From NCBI RefSeq assembly GCF_018691265.1, contig NW_024881300.1, positions 5,779,546-5,843,545 of the forward strand: a stretch of 64,000 nt of DNA, read 5' to 3'. Position 1 is the first letter of the stretch; every line of letters begins with the position of its first letter. Below are positions 50,998 to 64,000 of this stretch, piece by piece. The notes beneath the pieces were generated by a model. It saw nothing but the letters and a program-made list of their open reading frames with translations, was not told where the DNA came from and made no database searches. Source of the DNA: Tyto alba. Lineage: Eukaryota; Chordata; Aves; Strigiformes; Tytonidae. The translations under genes and the position numbers were made by a program.

Positions 50998-53900
50998 CCA
51001 CAGTGTCAATTAATTACTCTTGCTCACTATTTCACAAAACAAAAATTAGCAGATGCCCAAGTGAAAAAAATACTTGCCTTTAAAAAAATTTGATGTGCTT
51101 ATCTTGCCAAACAGCCTCATCTGAACATAAAAAAATAGCATAACCACAACTTTATTGTTCTAAAATTCAGCTCCAATATCACTTCAGTTGAGACAAACAA
51201 GAAACAAGTGTTCTCCTGATCTGGCTGCTGGGTTTGCGAAGACTCATTCCTCGTACTAAGTTTGGCATAGCAGTCACAACCCACTCTCTGCAGCCATGTT
51301 GTTATAAGGATAGGATAATCTTAGCCCTCCGCATACCCTTACAGTAATAGCTCCTTTTCAGGAAATGACAGTAAACATTTTAAACAGCAAAACACATCTG
51401 TAAATTCATTTATGTATAGTTTACATAAGTCACTGATTACATTCCAGTCAAATAAATACTAGGCTATTACACTTGAATCCACTAGGTGTCTGGCTTTTGA
51501 ATTCACATTTTATTGATTCTCCATCACTAAATTTTGTGTCACTTTTCTGCTTATTTAACCTTCTCCCAAAAATATCACACTGCCTTAATATTTTACGATC
51601 TTCCAGCAAGTCCCTACTTTCTGAGCTCTTATTTTGTTCCTTCATTGCTCATTGCCTGCCTCCACTACTGACTTCACTCTTTAATTTATTTTTCTTATGA
51701 ACTGGATTATCTCCAGTTATTGACTTATATTCCTTGGAATAAAAGTATTTGACAGAAAAAATAAAAACCCCACAGATTATGAAACAAAGCAAATAGATGA
51801 TAAATAAGTGGGATTGTTAATGCAAATTTCTAAACACACGTTAAATTATAAACTCATGTAAAATTAGGGCCAGTCAAATATGAGTCATTGTAACACTGAA
51901 TTCTGTATACACTTAGAAATTGAAAGAGGAAAGCTCTGTAAAGCAATAAGCTTTTACTTTATATCTAGCTATTGCCTTCCTAGGATATCCTTAGAAACAT
52001 TCTACAACACTTGATAAATCCAAATTCTTGGGACGTAACTGTTCTTTCACTTTTTAATCCATATATCAGTTTATAATTATACCAAAAACTAAGGATTAAA
52101 TTGATATTTCCACAGATACTGCTATACTTTAAATAGTTTAAAATAAACTTGGTTTAATTCATCAGCTTGTTACGCTCAAAATTCTTTCAAGATGAAGTCA
52201 ACTTTGTAGCACTTGATACCATGGCATAGCAACAACTTTAAGGAAACTTCAGACTTTTGAGGTGAAATTGTCCCAGCTCAAGTACCTTTGCAACAAGTTG
52301 GAAAGAACTGTGTGCTTAAAGTCCTTTTTCAAGGTGGTCTAACAGCTATGTCCTCTTTTCCATGCTTTAAAAAAAAATCTAAACAATTAGGGAAAACAAA
52401 AGCTAAAATGTTTAGGCTTCAGAAGAAGAATATAATGCCAAAATTTTCAGGATCTAACAAGACACACTTCATTGATCAGACTTACATGAGTTAATGTTGA
52501 CTTTTTAGTTTCATCTTATTCTGCTGTAATTTAACCCAATACCAACAGATTTCTACCTTCTTTGTGAAAACTTACAGCTTTAGGATACAAATAGTTTAAT
52601 GAGTTTCATTTGCAAATGGCAGAAACTAGACCAAAGTTTATCCTTTTTACACTTTCTTTAAAAGGCTTCCGTGCCTTTTAACAAAACTTTTTAACTTTCT
52701 CTTACGGATATCATGGCTTCACTTCACTCATCACAAAAACACACACTTTGGACATGAAGGGAAAAAAAAAAAAAATGTATCAGTTTGGCGATAGAAAGTC
52801 AGTTTCCTATCCCCCTGATTCTCATCCCTGTAACAACAAAATTTGTTTTTTTTTTTCTTTGAACACTAGTCAGCAAGCACCAAATGAGCCCATTGAAAGG
52901 GGCAGATATTAAATTCATCATTTATTTTTTAATTTTCAAAAGTTATACTGTATAAAGGTAGACTCACACATTTTAATTACTTCAACAAACTACTAATTCA
53001 TTCTCAGGCTTTTTTTAACTGATAAGGAATAAATGATAAATGTGACTGAATCAGGCATAAGGCCCATAAAGCTCCCAGTAAAGCACTGGTGAAAAATACT
53101 GCACTTATCTTCTAAGAGGATGCTGCAAACAAATCTACCTTATGGGCCTATTTCATCATATCTCAGAAGGAAATCTTTGAGCTTTCAAACCAAAGACAAA
53201 ATTATTATGCAAGGAACTCACACAAGAAGCATCTTCTGCATTTCATCACCATCTTGCAAATTGTGAATGAATGCTGAAACACGCGCTATTCTTAAATATT
53301 GATAAAGACCATAACAGAAATCTTTCCTTCATCCTTAAGTCCAGCTTGATTATCATGAAGAGCTCATTTAATTTACAGAACGCCATAGAAATATTACTAA
53401 TAACTTAAAATACTTTTAACACAGTTTGAAATGTTTCAGCTCTACAGTTCAAATCAACTCTCAAAGTTATTTATATATTTCATCACTCAGTTATAGTAAA
53501 TGACTAACCACAGTGACTACTAAATTAGCTATTACAAAACTATAAATGCTTTAGAATGCTACAGAGAAAGGGTCTTGAATAGGACACCAATTATTTACAG
53601 AATATAAGAGATATTGTTACTTGTATTACCCAAGCACATGATTAAACTCTTTAAGTTGCACGGTACACAGGTACATCAGAATTTCAAGGTATGACTCAAG
53701 AGATGTCAGCATTTTGTATACCAAAAGGCCACAGACAAGTAGAAAGCAGGGTTAAAAGCAGAACTTGAACCTTGAGTGTCTGAAATGGTCAGAGGGAATC
53801 TCTTGATACCTATCATGTGTCCTGTGATACCAAGCGCTCATACAATAAAGAATCTCTGCATTTCTTCACAACCTTGTTTGGTAGCATAAACCAGTTCCTT

Positions 53901-56900
53901 CTTTCTACCCCTGAGTGTATTTTATCAGTAGCTAGAAATGTCAAATACTTCTATGGAAAACAGAAATATCCTGGGTTTTTTTATTTTCCTACACACCAAT
54001 ACTGAAGAAGGTGACAATATAATCTGCCCCAGGCAACTCTATCACCATCTGCGGTAGACAGGTCATTTTCCTTTTTATCAAAGAGGAGAGTAGGTCATCA
54101 CATTTTAGTACATGTTGACACCACTGCTAGTAAAAAGAGATAAGAATTCAGTGCCCTTAAGGTGCCTTAACCTCTATTTTACCTAATACAGATATTTCAC
54201 AGCTATTGCATTAAAGCCAGAAGAGAGACAGATTTGTACCCTGAAAGAATGCACTACAAAGGTCCCAACCTTTGTGACAAGCTGATATTTGTACAGCGGA
54301 GAGTATAGGTGACAACAAAGCACTTCCCTTAAGGTATCTACCTCTCTTATTTGGGGTAATAGGATTTATTTTTCTCCTATAACACCGTCGAGTATTATGG
54401 ATGTTTAACCTCTCAAGTACACGTATGCAGTTTTTGAACACTTATGAAGTTGAAATAAAAAGCACATCTACAGCTCCTGCTATCCTGAAAAGAACTTCAG
54501 AAGTTTCTTTGCTTAATTAACATTTGCCTTTCAGTCAGGATACTCTTGATTAAGAACACAAAACAAAATAGCACTTAACTGCTGTTGTCTTTATTCACTT
54601 TGTTGTCACTTTCAAACGTTTGATTCTAATGTCTAAAGAAAGTTGGAGAACACTTTTATGGCAATGTTCCTTATATCTTTTAAGACAATATGAAAACACA
54701 AACACACCACCTCCTAATTATTAATACATAACCATCTGTACATGAGAATTTACTTTTTATTGCATTTTATGTTAATAAACTCCTTTCTCTACATCCTTTA
54801 AAAATAGTGATAAGTTAAAAAGATCTGCAAGGCAAGAGCAAGAACATCAACACGAACTGCTTAGTTATTACACAGACTGGACAGCATTCACAAAAGGACT
54901 TTTTGTATTTGGAAATATATAAACACACTTGCAATAAACTGCATAATGATACCTAGTTTCCTCTGCACATAGGTGTAAAACATTACTTCAAAATAGGCAA
55001 AAGACCAGCCTCTACTCAGAGAAAGAACACGCATTCCACACCAACTCAAACAACAGATCTGTGCTTGAAGATTCTAAACTTTTTTTCCTCAGGAGCACAA
55101 CTACAAACCATATTATTAACTCCCAGTAGAAATTAAACCTTTATTTGTACAGTAAAAGAAAGAGCAATGTCTTTCTGAAATGGAAAATAACTTATTTTTT
55201 AAAATATTCTGGTTAATTTTTCTATTCATTTTGATATCAGTAACATTTTTTTAAACCACTGAGGCCAAGGCCAAGACAGGAGTTTTGAGTTCAGAGACCA
55301 TATCAACAAACATAATGGCTCATTATTTCAGTGCTTATTATTTATTTGTATACTTAAATGATTGTATTTTTGCATATACACACTTTCAAAATTCAGTCCT
55401 CCTTCACCAAAACATACTGCATAAGTATACATTACTCAGGAACAGCGAAACATAAATCAAAACTTAGTAACAGCAACTTTGTGACCAGAACGAAGCCTTT
55501 AGGAGAACGTCATTTTACAGACAACTTCATTTCCCAAATAATTTTGCACATTTATAGCATGCGTATATACATATAGGTACACAAGCACACATCTGAACGC
55601 ATCCAGTTCATACTCCATTTCAGACTAGGCACATATTAATGCATTAGCAAAGACTGAAATCAAAGAGTTAGACTTTTATTAAGCTGCAGCAGCATTTAAA
55701 CTTAAGAGCAAGAAGACCAAAGACTAAGAGATCTCCATGACACAATCTAATTTTTTAGGTCAGTGCATCTGAACTGTGGTCTCTTGCAAATGACACTGTA
55801 AGCAGAAAAAAAAAAAAAAACTGGTACAGAAAATATACGGAGGGCAAAAACGTTATGAAAATAACACACTTTTTGAATCTAAGCAATCTAACCAGTAACC
55901 ACTATCTATGATTTTATTCTTTTTACTAAATTAGCAAGATGATGTTTAGAAACATGAAGAAAAAAAAAAAAGTATAGCCAGCGAGCAAGATAATGCTATT
56001 TTTGTGCTGCATAGAAGTCACTATGAACAAGCTCTAAATGAATCTCTGTTTTTTTAAGCTGATACTTGTATTTTGTGGTGTAATTTTGATATATCATTTC
56101 AATTTCAAAAGAACTGGGATATTTTGAGAGAAGAAAACAGACATGTTTGAAATTCAATAAAATAAATTGCAGTTACAGATGGCTTTTGCCCAAGTGAATA
56201 GTGAATATTACAGTAAAGCAGGATTCCAAGCATGAAGTAATTCAAAGTATTTGCTAATATATGATAGTTTGCATAAGTGATTTACCTATGCACCAAGCCT
56301 ATGTTCCTAATTAACCCAAGGGTACAATTCCCATTCGTTAAATTAAGTATGAGGTTCAATCCCAAATGCCTTCAGCATTCATTATCAGAAGATACAAGTA
56401 CATCTGTCTGTTAAATATTTTCAATGTCAAGTGATTATTACTTAGTGAATTGCAGCCTTACTGACTCTTCATATTGAATTTTGGTGCTCTTTTATGCACC
56501 CTATTCTGTACTTCAGAGAAAATGACCATCTTACACTGCCTTAGGTTTTTTACTTTTTTTTTTGATAAATTCTATCTTCTCTTCAGTTCTTCCAAGAGAA
56601 AAAAAAAAAAAGCACCTGAAATAAACAACACTTCAGTCATTTTAAGTTCGCACAACTGCTTTACAAATCACACAGCCTGACCTCCTTCTATAATATTACA
56701 TTACAGCAAGATCCAAAATAACATTCCAGCTTGACAGCTAACCTCAGGCACCACTGGTCTAGTATCTCACTGCTTATACTGCTGGCTGAAGAGCTGATAG
56801 GATACGCAAGACAAGCTGAGAGTTTAACTGGCAGAGCTGTTCAAATCTAAATTGTGCTATTTGAAACTTAGACCACAGGAGACAACAGTTCACTTTTTAC

Positions 56901-58939
56901 CATGGCAGCAGATTCAACCTCTTGGCCCTGTGAAAGTCATATGAATACATTTAGCACACACAAAAAGTGTCTCCCTATATTATGATCAAAGACTTATTCA
57001 ACACACATTTTCTATGCACATTTGATCATTCTGTTGACAGTCTTGGAAGTTAAGTAATATGGACTGCTGCACATAGGTTTCAAACCTTGATGGAGCCCAA
57101 TGGCAGGCTACTTTTGACAGTCAAATAATGACAAGCACGTTGCAGGCCGATGCCCGTCATTCATGAACATCCTGGCCTGCTCCAACCGTTGCGCAGCAAC
57201 TAAGTGGATGGTCAAAGGTTAAGTTCAAAGAAGACAGCAATGAAGGGCAACTGTCATGCACCACTGAATACTGTGAGGCAGCAAGGAGTGGTTGTCTTCT
57301 GAAGAACATGCAAAATGTTCTCATTCTGTCCAGGCAGACACATATTTGAAGGTCCTAAATGAGACCACTGCCAATTCATGAAGAGCCAAACTGACAGCAT
57401 GCCATTCAAACTGTCTCTCTCAAATTTGACTACTTTTTTTTTTTTATTTCAAATCACAAATGCATGCAAAGTATAACGTTAAACAGAACTCCCAGCAGTT
57501 GTTTTAAGCAGGCCACATTTGGTGAGGAAGGAAGGGTGAGGGGAAAAACATCTAAACTTTTCCTCTTCCCTTTCTTTTAATATTAAAGAGTTCAATTTTT
57601 TCACAAGAAACTCTTCAATTTTCTTGTAATGGCATGCATTTATTTCCAAAATTACATCCGTTGTACCCATTTTTCTAAATATCGGGGCTTCTTCCAGTAT
57701 TAAAAAGCAGGGCCTGACACCTTATTATTTGGGCTAATACAATCACCTGGAATTTTAATTCTGCATTTTATTATTAATACAGCCATAGAAGCATACATTA
57801 AAGCATGCAAATAAATCCTTTGCATCAGTCTCTAAATATACTAAGCATTTCTTTTATAAATGGTACAATAACAGTATTCTCTATTTGTTTAAAAGCACTA
57901 TTTTGTGTGGAGTTATGGCTCGAACAGCATGATTAACAATGAAATTGCATTATTTTGCATAAAACATATACATCTTACTTTTAACCCATTGCCAGTAAAT
58001 ATGTATATTTTTTACTTACACATTTAAATTATGTGATCATATTCACGTTTGCCTCTATTAACATATAAAAGACTTCAGGAAAAATAGAAATACTTTTTTT
58101 TATTAGATAAACAGTGATGCCACTCATCTTTCATATGAATGAATGTTTGACACTAAATTTAATCAGGCTGACAAAGGATCATATGGGTTAGCTCTTTATG
58201 CCCTTTTCATGAACAGTCCATCTCTCCTGCACTTACAGGGCCAAATATTGCCCTTTAACAAAACAGATCAACATGCAAAGTGCTTGTTTCTTTTTCCTGG
58301 GTCACTGGTATCATCCCGCTTGTGACATAACTGCTTTGTACCAATTTCTGTCATGATACCGACACATTAAAGACCCTATTCACAAACTGTGCTTTGCAAA
58401 CTAAAGAGAAAATGAATTGTCATTATTTATGAGGAACACATTTGGATCGTGAAGCATAAAACCACTTGTCTGTCATATACAAAGATATACACACAGAGCA
58501 CAACCTCTTTAAGGCAGGAACTATATTCATATCTTCTATTGCACAAGTCATAATATCAACACTTTGCAAATCCTAGATAATGACTAACCTACTGTCCTGA
58601 TCACAATGAATGGCTTTCAGGAAGCCAGAAGGATAAAACCATAATTCAACTTCTTTTGGACTGAAGGACAAATTCCAAAGCTTTTCTACATTGGCAAGAA
58701 GTTCCTATCTATAGCAGAAATTATCAATTTGGGGAAAGCTCATCAACATCTTTTATACTGTATGAGGGTGCGAGAAGGAAAAATACATGCTTTAATTGTT
58801 AGAAGACTTGTTTGGATACACATCCATTTTCCCCAGTTGCTTCCACTTTCTGTCTTATAATGAGGTCCAAATCAATTCAGAAGCACTTCTGTATTAGTCT
58901 GAGATTTCCAGATATTCAATTCTGGATGTCCTGATTTCA

Positions 58940-59130
58940 CCCTTCATTGCTGAAGCGCTTAATGCTGCTGCACACATACTGTGCTTCCTGACTCCTTCAT
59001 CAGGAGCTGCACAGTGTGCATCCCCCAATACACCCACAGCCCCCCCACAGCCACACCAGCCATTACAGGTGGTCAGACCCTGCCCGAACAAACCGGACCT
59101 CCTGCACACACCCCTCCTGGTCACAAGCAA
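58940..59130. other. GC-rich patch with G-quadruplex potential
   Basis: This C-rich segment includes C5 (59022-59026), C3 (59033-59035) and C7 (59040-59046). On the FTO sense strand this reads G7-CTGT-G3-TGTATT-G5, which fits the canonical four-run G-quadruplex pattern if the G7 is split in two. The surrounding open frame (minus 58894-59154) has no recognised similarity. The origin is unknown. Confidence 0.4.
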
Positions 59131-59647
59131 TGCAAGCAGTGTATCTGATGCCAATCATACATTACCAATTTACTTGTGACAACTAGAAAGGTAAAGTTTC
59201 TCTGCACTGTAATTTCCATTTGTAGATGAGGGAAAAATACCTCCCTACTCCAGAGATGCTTGGTGGGAATAAACTTACGAAATAATACAAGATGAGAAGA
59301 TACACTGAGGAGCCACCAGTAAGTACACTGTATAATGCAAATATTTCCGTAACATAAGACATTTTTAAAACAGTTCAGGGAAGGCTGACCAGTATCTATG
59401 GCTTATTTTAAGTGTTTAGGCTAGAACACCACCAAAAACTCTGTTATATACTGTTATCGAGCACCACAACTTGCAACAGTCAGTGATTATGAGTTTTCTG
59501 AAGTACCAGTTCCCAGAGTCAGGAAATTTCATACAAGTTTCAAGTCCTATTTGCAACAATACTGGAGAAAAGCTCATGCAATGTAACTTGAAAATATTCA
59601 TACTAATAATGCAAAGAAACCCAGAAGAACAACAAAGCTTTTTAAAA

Positions 59648-59678
59648 ATACATATACATATATATATATATATATATT
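59648..59678 (+). repeat. (TA)n microsatellite
   Basis: Imperfect CATATA units lead into about ten TA units, ending before TTGAAAAAAAGC. It is AT-rich and self-complementary, and likely variable in length. Confidence 0.95.
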
Positions 59679-62600
59679 GAAAAAAAGCATTGAGAGAAGG
59701 CGATACTGGCAACAGGAAAGATAAAGTAAGAGAGAGACCCAAACTGTGTGTTAGATCTCCTACTACATTACCTGTTACTGTTATCTAAGGAGTGCACAGT
59801 GTATCATATAGATAGATATAACACACAGTACAGAACAGCTCTGTTCGCAAATATACAGAAACTCCTGTGACACATTCAAGCAAAATTGGGAAGGCACTCA
59901 GGAATATGAGCTTTAACTAATGCAAGTAAATGATTTTTGAAGTCTTTTAAAGTGAAATATAAGGCTAGAAAATCAAAACGTCGACAGTAATCCTAATCTG
60001 CTTTTATCTCACTTTTGTCTACGTATAAATGTTTTCCATAAACACTTTCCACTGAACCATGACTGACAGTGTCCATATGACTGTATCACAGGACTATTTT
60101 TTTCAGACCCCAGCAACAGAAGTCAAAGAAATGAGACAGTGCATACTGGGAGGCTTCCAAGCTTGACAATGCAGGAGCGTCATAGCTTCTGTTTTAAGGA
60201 ATGGGAGAATTCTGTCCCCATAATTTTCCTTTTGAAAAGTTCAACTACCACCATCTTCATGAAGTTCAAAAAGAAACAAAACCACCAATATGGTACTTCT
60301 TACATTCTGCATGCCAATAGCAAAAAACAGAACACCCACAAAAGATAACTGCCTACTGAACTAGTCATCACAGCAAAAAACCCAACCCAACCCAAAACAG
60401 TTTCTCATCCCCATTACCAAAGATGGAAGAAGCCACACAACTGATTCAACCCATCTCATTCTGAAGGATTGACAAGGGAATGGCTGGAACCCAGGGAATG
60501 GAACTGCCTTTTGATCTAATATCATATCAGGTCAGACCCATTATACTCATCAAATACAAAGTCTGAAATAACAAATTTAGTAAAAATTACGTTTTGGATC
60601 CTGCCTGGATAGAAGACAGAAGTGAATTTTTTGAATTTCATAACAGCTGCTGTACATAATTTTTTCCGCTGTATTTCAGAAAAACTCCAGGCTTACCAAA
60701 AGAGTTTCAAACCAATCAGAGGTTTGGTAAAATTTCCAATGCATACTGTATTACATACTAAAATACGCCACTCATGTGGTCTCAGAATACATCATTGAAA
60801 TACCCTAAATCCATCTCATTGGAACACTTCTCCACAATTTTTCTGAGTAAATGTCTTGCAGAAGCCTTACGTTTGACAAATGTTCATTTTATTTAAAAAA
60901 TTTTATCAGAAATTTCTATCTAAACTCTGACTCTAAATAAGCTTTCCAACCCAGAAAGATGGTCATATCACTGTTGTTTATATGCATTGTTTATGATGAA
61001 GGCCCCAAATAATTTAATCCAAAGAAACTATGCAGGAGAAAGTTATTTGTTCTGTTTGCACTCTGTAATTCGGTACACACATACGCCCCATAGCACACTG
61101 CTCAATATTTTACCATCTGAAGTTGCTTACCATCACACGATTTAGATACCAGACAAAGAAGTACTTCCTTCAAGCATGAGAGCATCATTACTTGCTGCAA
61201 TGATACTATTTACAGTAGAAGTAAATGTTGAAGAAATTCAGAAGAGAATACAGCCAAATATAAATTGTTTCCAGATCTACAAGTTGCTGTTTAATTAATT
61301 TGCATGAACCTATCTTTCTGTATACAACCTCCAGTTAGTCCTTTCCAAACACAGATACACATTTCAAGAGGCCTACTGCTTTGAGACACCAGATTTTCAA
61401 ATGCTTCTTGCTCAACTCAAGTGTACATTCAATATCAATAGGACTGGGCTTCTAAAGTCCTTCAAATTCTTGTGAAAATCCTACCTACTCCCATTTGGAG
61501 TTTAAAAAAATAAATTTTTCAATGTGTATTTGAACATTATTTTTACCAGTTAAGCTGTTAGAAGTATATGGAAGGTGTATGACTACTGAGCAGTAGTAAC
61601 AATGTTTTCCAATCCCTAAATCGCTTAATCCTGCTGTACCCTTTTTGGAGATGAAAACCTTAGCTGATCCTTACCTTAATTTTTAACTCAAAAAGCACAT
61701 ACAGAGTAATATTCATGTTCTTTCACTGGCAGGATCCAGTGCATGAAATTTCTGCACTCAAAACAGAGAACACAGCATGCAGAAGTGGGAGGTTTTACTT
61801 TAAGTAAGGTATTTTGCCATTATAGACTGGAGTCTCTCCAGTGAATTACGGGCAAAAATTTCTGTAATTTTAGAATCTGTACAGAAGTACACAAATACAA
61901 CCCTGAATTCAGTATTATGGGATGTTTGATTTCAATACAATTTTAAACCTTAGAACAGAATCAGCAATATATTTTAATCAGGACCTTTTCAAGTATTCAC
62001 CACATGAAGTATCAGTTGCCTGGGGGTTATGAAATAATACTAAAAACTTTATAATCATTCATTGATTTAGTTTTGAGCATAGTATATCATTTGAATCCAA
62101 TGGGAACATAAAGAGCTATTTGTGAGGTCAACCACAGTACAGACAGAGGCTGACATGATATCGATGGCAAGGTGGAAAGAAATTGCCAAATACAGCAGAT
62201 CAATACCTCGTTTCACTGTTACAGCCTTCTGGAGACATAAAATATATATCTTTACAGCTACGAAAATAATAATAATGAAAGTGGGAGATAAATGCTTCCC
62301 TCAAGGTAAACTATTTGACTAGCTGAGGGCAAAGGTGACAATTCCAGTTACACTAAAGTAACTTTACAGTCTTAAATAAAAATGGTGGGATGAACAGCAG
62401 ATAAAAGGGCAAAATGAAACTGAACAAGTTCTAGAAGATAAAGATGTAATTCTTTCAGAAAGTGGTGTAGCACGTGTACAAAGGCAAAAAAACAGTTAAG
62501 CTAAATAAGGTAGTTTTCTCCCACAGTAAGACTCCAGTAGCTAAAAAATAAGTGTTTTGAAATTACACCACCATCATTTCCTATCCAGAAGGCTTCAAAG

Positions 62601-64000
62601 ATATGTTTAATCTGTCCCACACTTTAAATGTCAATAAATATTCATAACCTATGTTTTGCACTTCACTAGTGAAGTTAATAGAATACAGTAATACACTATA
62701 GTGCTTTTTAGTCTCAACTGAAGGGAAGAGGATCATCTGATATTTTGGATGCTCTTGGTCATTAAAGGTTAATTAAATAATTTAAGAAATTGGTTAATTA
62801 TTAAAAGTATGAGAGCCCACTCCTGCTTCAGGTGAAGGCTGCATAGGTTTGATCTAGTTTTTACTAACCTGTCAGATGAAACTGAATCCTACCTGCTGCA
62901 AAAGGGAAAAGTATAATAATTATTCATTAAGTATTTTCCAAATCTATTAAAAACAAAGTTAAAGTAGGACCAGTACTGCACTTCCAGCAGGGACATTTCA
63001 CTACCACTACATTTCAAAAATGCCTATTTCCATCTGAAACTTCTAAGATTATAAGCTAAATTCAGAATCAGAATCAGGTGAGTAACCTACACCTGAGACT
63101 ACCTGGCTTTCTGAAATTGAATCACCTGCTAGCAACTTCCAAAAGATTTCTCTTCAACAAGATGTTCATTCAAAATCAAAAATTCAATCCACATGAAATT
63201 TTATTTTCTACAGAAAACAGGAAGGATTTCCACCACATACTTTCCCTCAGGTTTTCTTGGGGGTAAATTTAATTTTCCTGAATGCCACAAGTATTTCAAA
63301 AGAATGTAAATGACTATCATCACAGTTTTAGACACCGCACATCTAACACTTCATTTGTAAATTACTGTTTTCTTTGTGTCAGTGTTGCTGTTTGAGAACA
63401 TACTCTGTTTAATAACAGTCTAGTTGCAAATCTACTATGACAACAGAAAACTTTACAGTTCATCTTATATTTGGCAGCATAGCTTTCAGCTGAATAAGTA
63501 AACTCCTCCACATCATCACACAAGATGCTTTGCTGTACACGTTTCTAGTCTGCCATCTTGAAAATTACAGTAAAGAGACTCTTCAAGAGGGAAACTGCAA
63601 TTAAGCAAGTAACATATGCTCTGTTCATACTGTTTATTAGAAGGGAGGAAAAAAAAAATGTAGTGTTCTGAGGCAGAGAAGAAATCAAAATCCCTGTAAA
63701 AGTATTGGAACTCCAATACCTTTTAGGAAATGTGAAGTATCTCTAAATGATCAAAGTTGAATCAGTTAAATTATGACAAAAGAAAACAGAGAGACAATTA
63801 GGTAAATGCACTTGCTGTTTGTTTTGCCAGAGCAAAAATCCAATTGACACTATAACAACAACAACAATAACAATTTCCTAAAATGTATGGAACATTAGCA
63901 GATTCTTTAAAATAAGCAACCAGTTCTGCATCTTGTCCCACTTCTAGGACTGTTTTTGACCACCATAAACTGGCAAGATACCAACGGCTATCAGGTGGTA

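Larger units (their letters stand above)
22308..64000 (-). other. FTO: FTO intron 1, 3' part (at least 41.7 kb; exon 1 outside the window)
   Basis: All sequence upstream of exon 2 on the gene strand belongs to intron 1. No CpG-rich promoter region and no exon 1 peptide start is visible up to the window edge, so the intron is longer than 41.7 kb. A very long FTO intron 1 is general in vertebrates, and in mammals it carries enhancers acting on IRX3 and IRX5. Its content here is AT-rich DNA with an ERVL-like solo LTR (29980-30562), a 29-bp palindrome (28286-28314), a hairpin (25281-25303), a possible hAT terminus (32785-32820), an unexplained open frame (42829-43377), GC-richer patches at 41.9, 46.4, 50.4 and 59.0 kb, and many homopolymers. 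Long parts such as 30.6-32.7 kb, 37.7-41.8 kb and 51-58.9 kb show nothing I can name beyond short A/T runs. Confidence 0.85.

Noticed and set aside
22310..64000. FTO exon 1 and CpG-island promoter
   Set aside because: I looked for a minus-strand Met-Lys-Arg type start followed by a donor in CpG-rich DNA. None of the GC-richer patches fits, so exon 1 must lie beyond 64000.
1..64000. CR1 LINE 3' ends, tRNA, rRNA and CRISPR arrays
   Set aside because: No ATTCTATG-type CR1 tail repeats, tRNA cloverleaf box motifs, rRNA blocks or regularly spaced repeats were seen. Old truncated CR1 pieces could still be missed by eye.

Overview
This window looks like about 64 kb of a bird nuclear genome. It is AT-rich, almost entirely intronic, and full of A/T homopolymers. 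The vertebrate and avian calls rest on two things: two spliced coding exons of FTO, and a solo LTR whose termini match the ERVL-type LTRs common in birds, as recalled from general knowledge. No bacterial-style gene organisation is present.

The one gene I can support is FTO, the Fe(II)/2-oxoglutarate-dependent N6-methyladenosine demethylase, transcribed on the minus strand. Read 5' to 3' on that strand, the window holds at least 41.7 kb of intron 1 (64000 down to 22308), exon 2 (22307-22230, 26 codons), a 3.6 kb intron 2, exon 3 (18604-17974, 210 codons plus one base), and the first 17.97 kb of intron 3 (17973-1). All internal splice sites fit AG/GT, and the two exons join in phase 0. Exon 3 carries the first part of the catalytic double-stranded beta-helix, including the HxD iron-binding motif. 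Exon 1 and its promoter, and exon 4 onward, were not found here.

The rest is intron. It contains a 583-bp ERVL-like solo LTR with a near-perfect 5-bp target duplication (29975-30567), a probable older fragment of a related LTR in reverse orientation near 9.1 kb, a possible ancient hAT terminus near 32.8 kb, and several GC-richer patches of unknown origin (9.1, 14.9, 41.9, 46.4, 50.4 and 59.0 kb). It also has inverted repeats, the best being a 29-bp perfect palindrome at 28286-28314, and many homopolymers and microsatellites. One long open frame at 42829-43377 has no recognisable homology but is longer than expected for such AT-rich DNA.

In mammals, FTO intron 1 is known to hold long-range enhancers for IRX3 and IRX5. 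The long intron 1 here may do the same, but no enhancer can be proved by reading one sequence.
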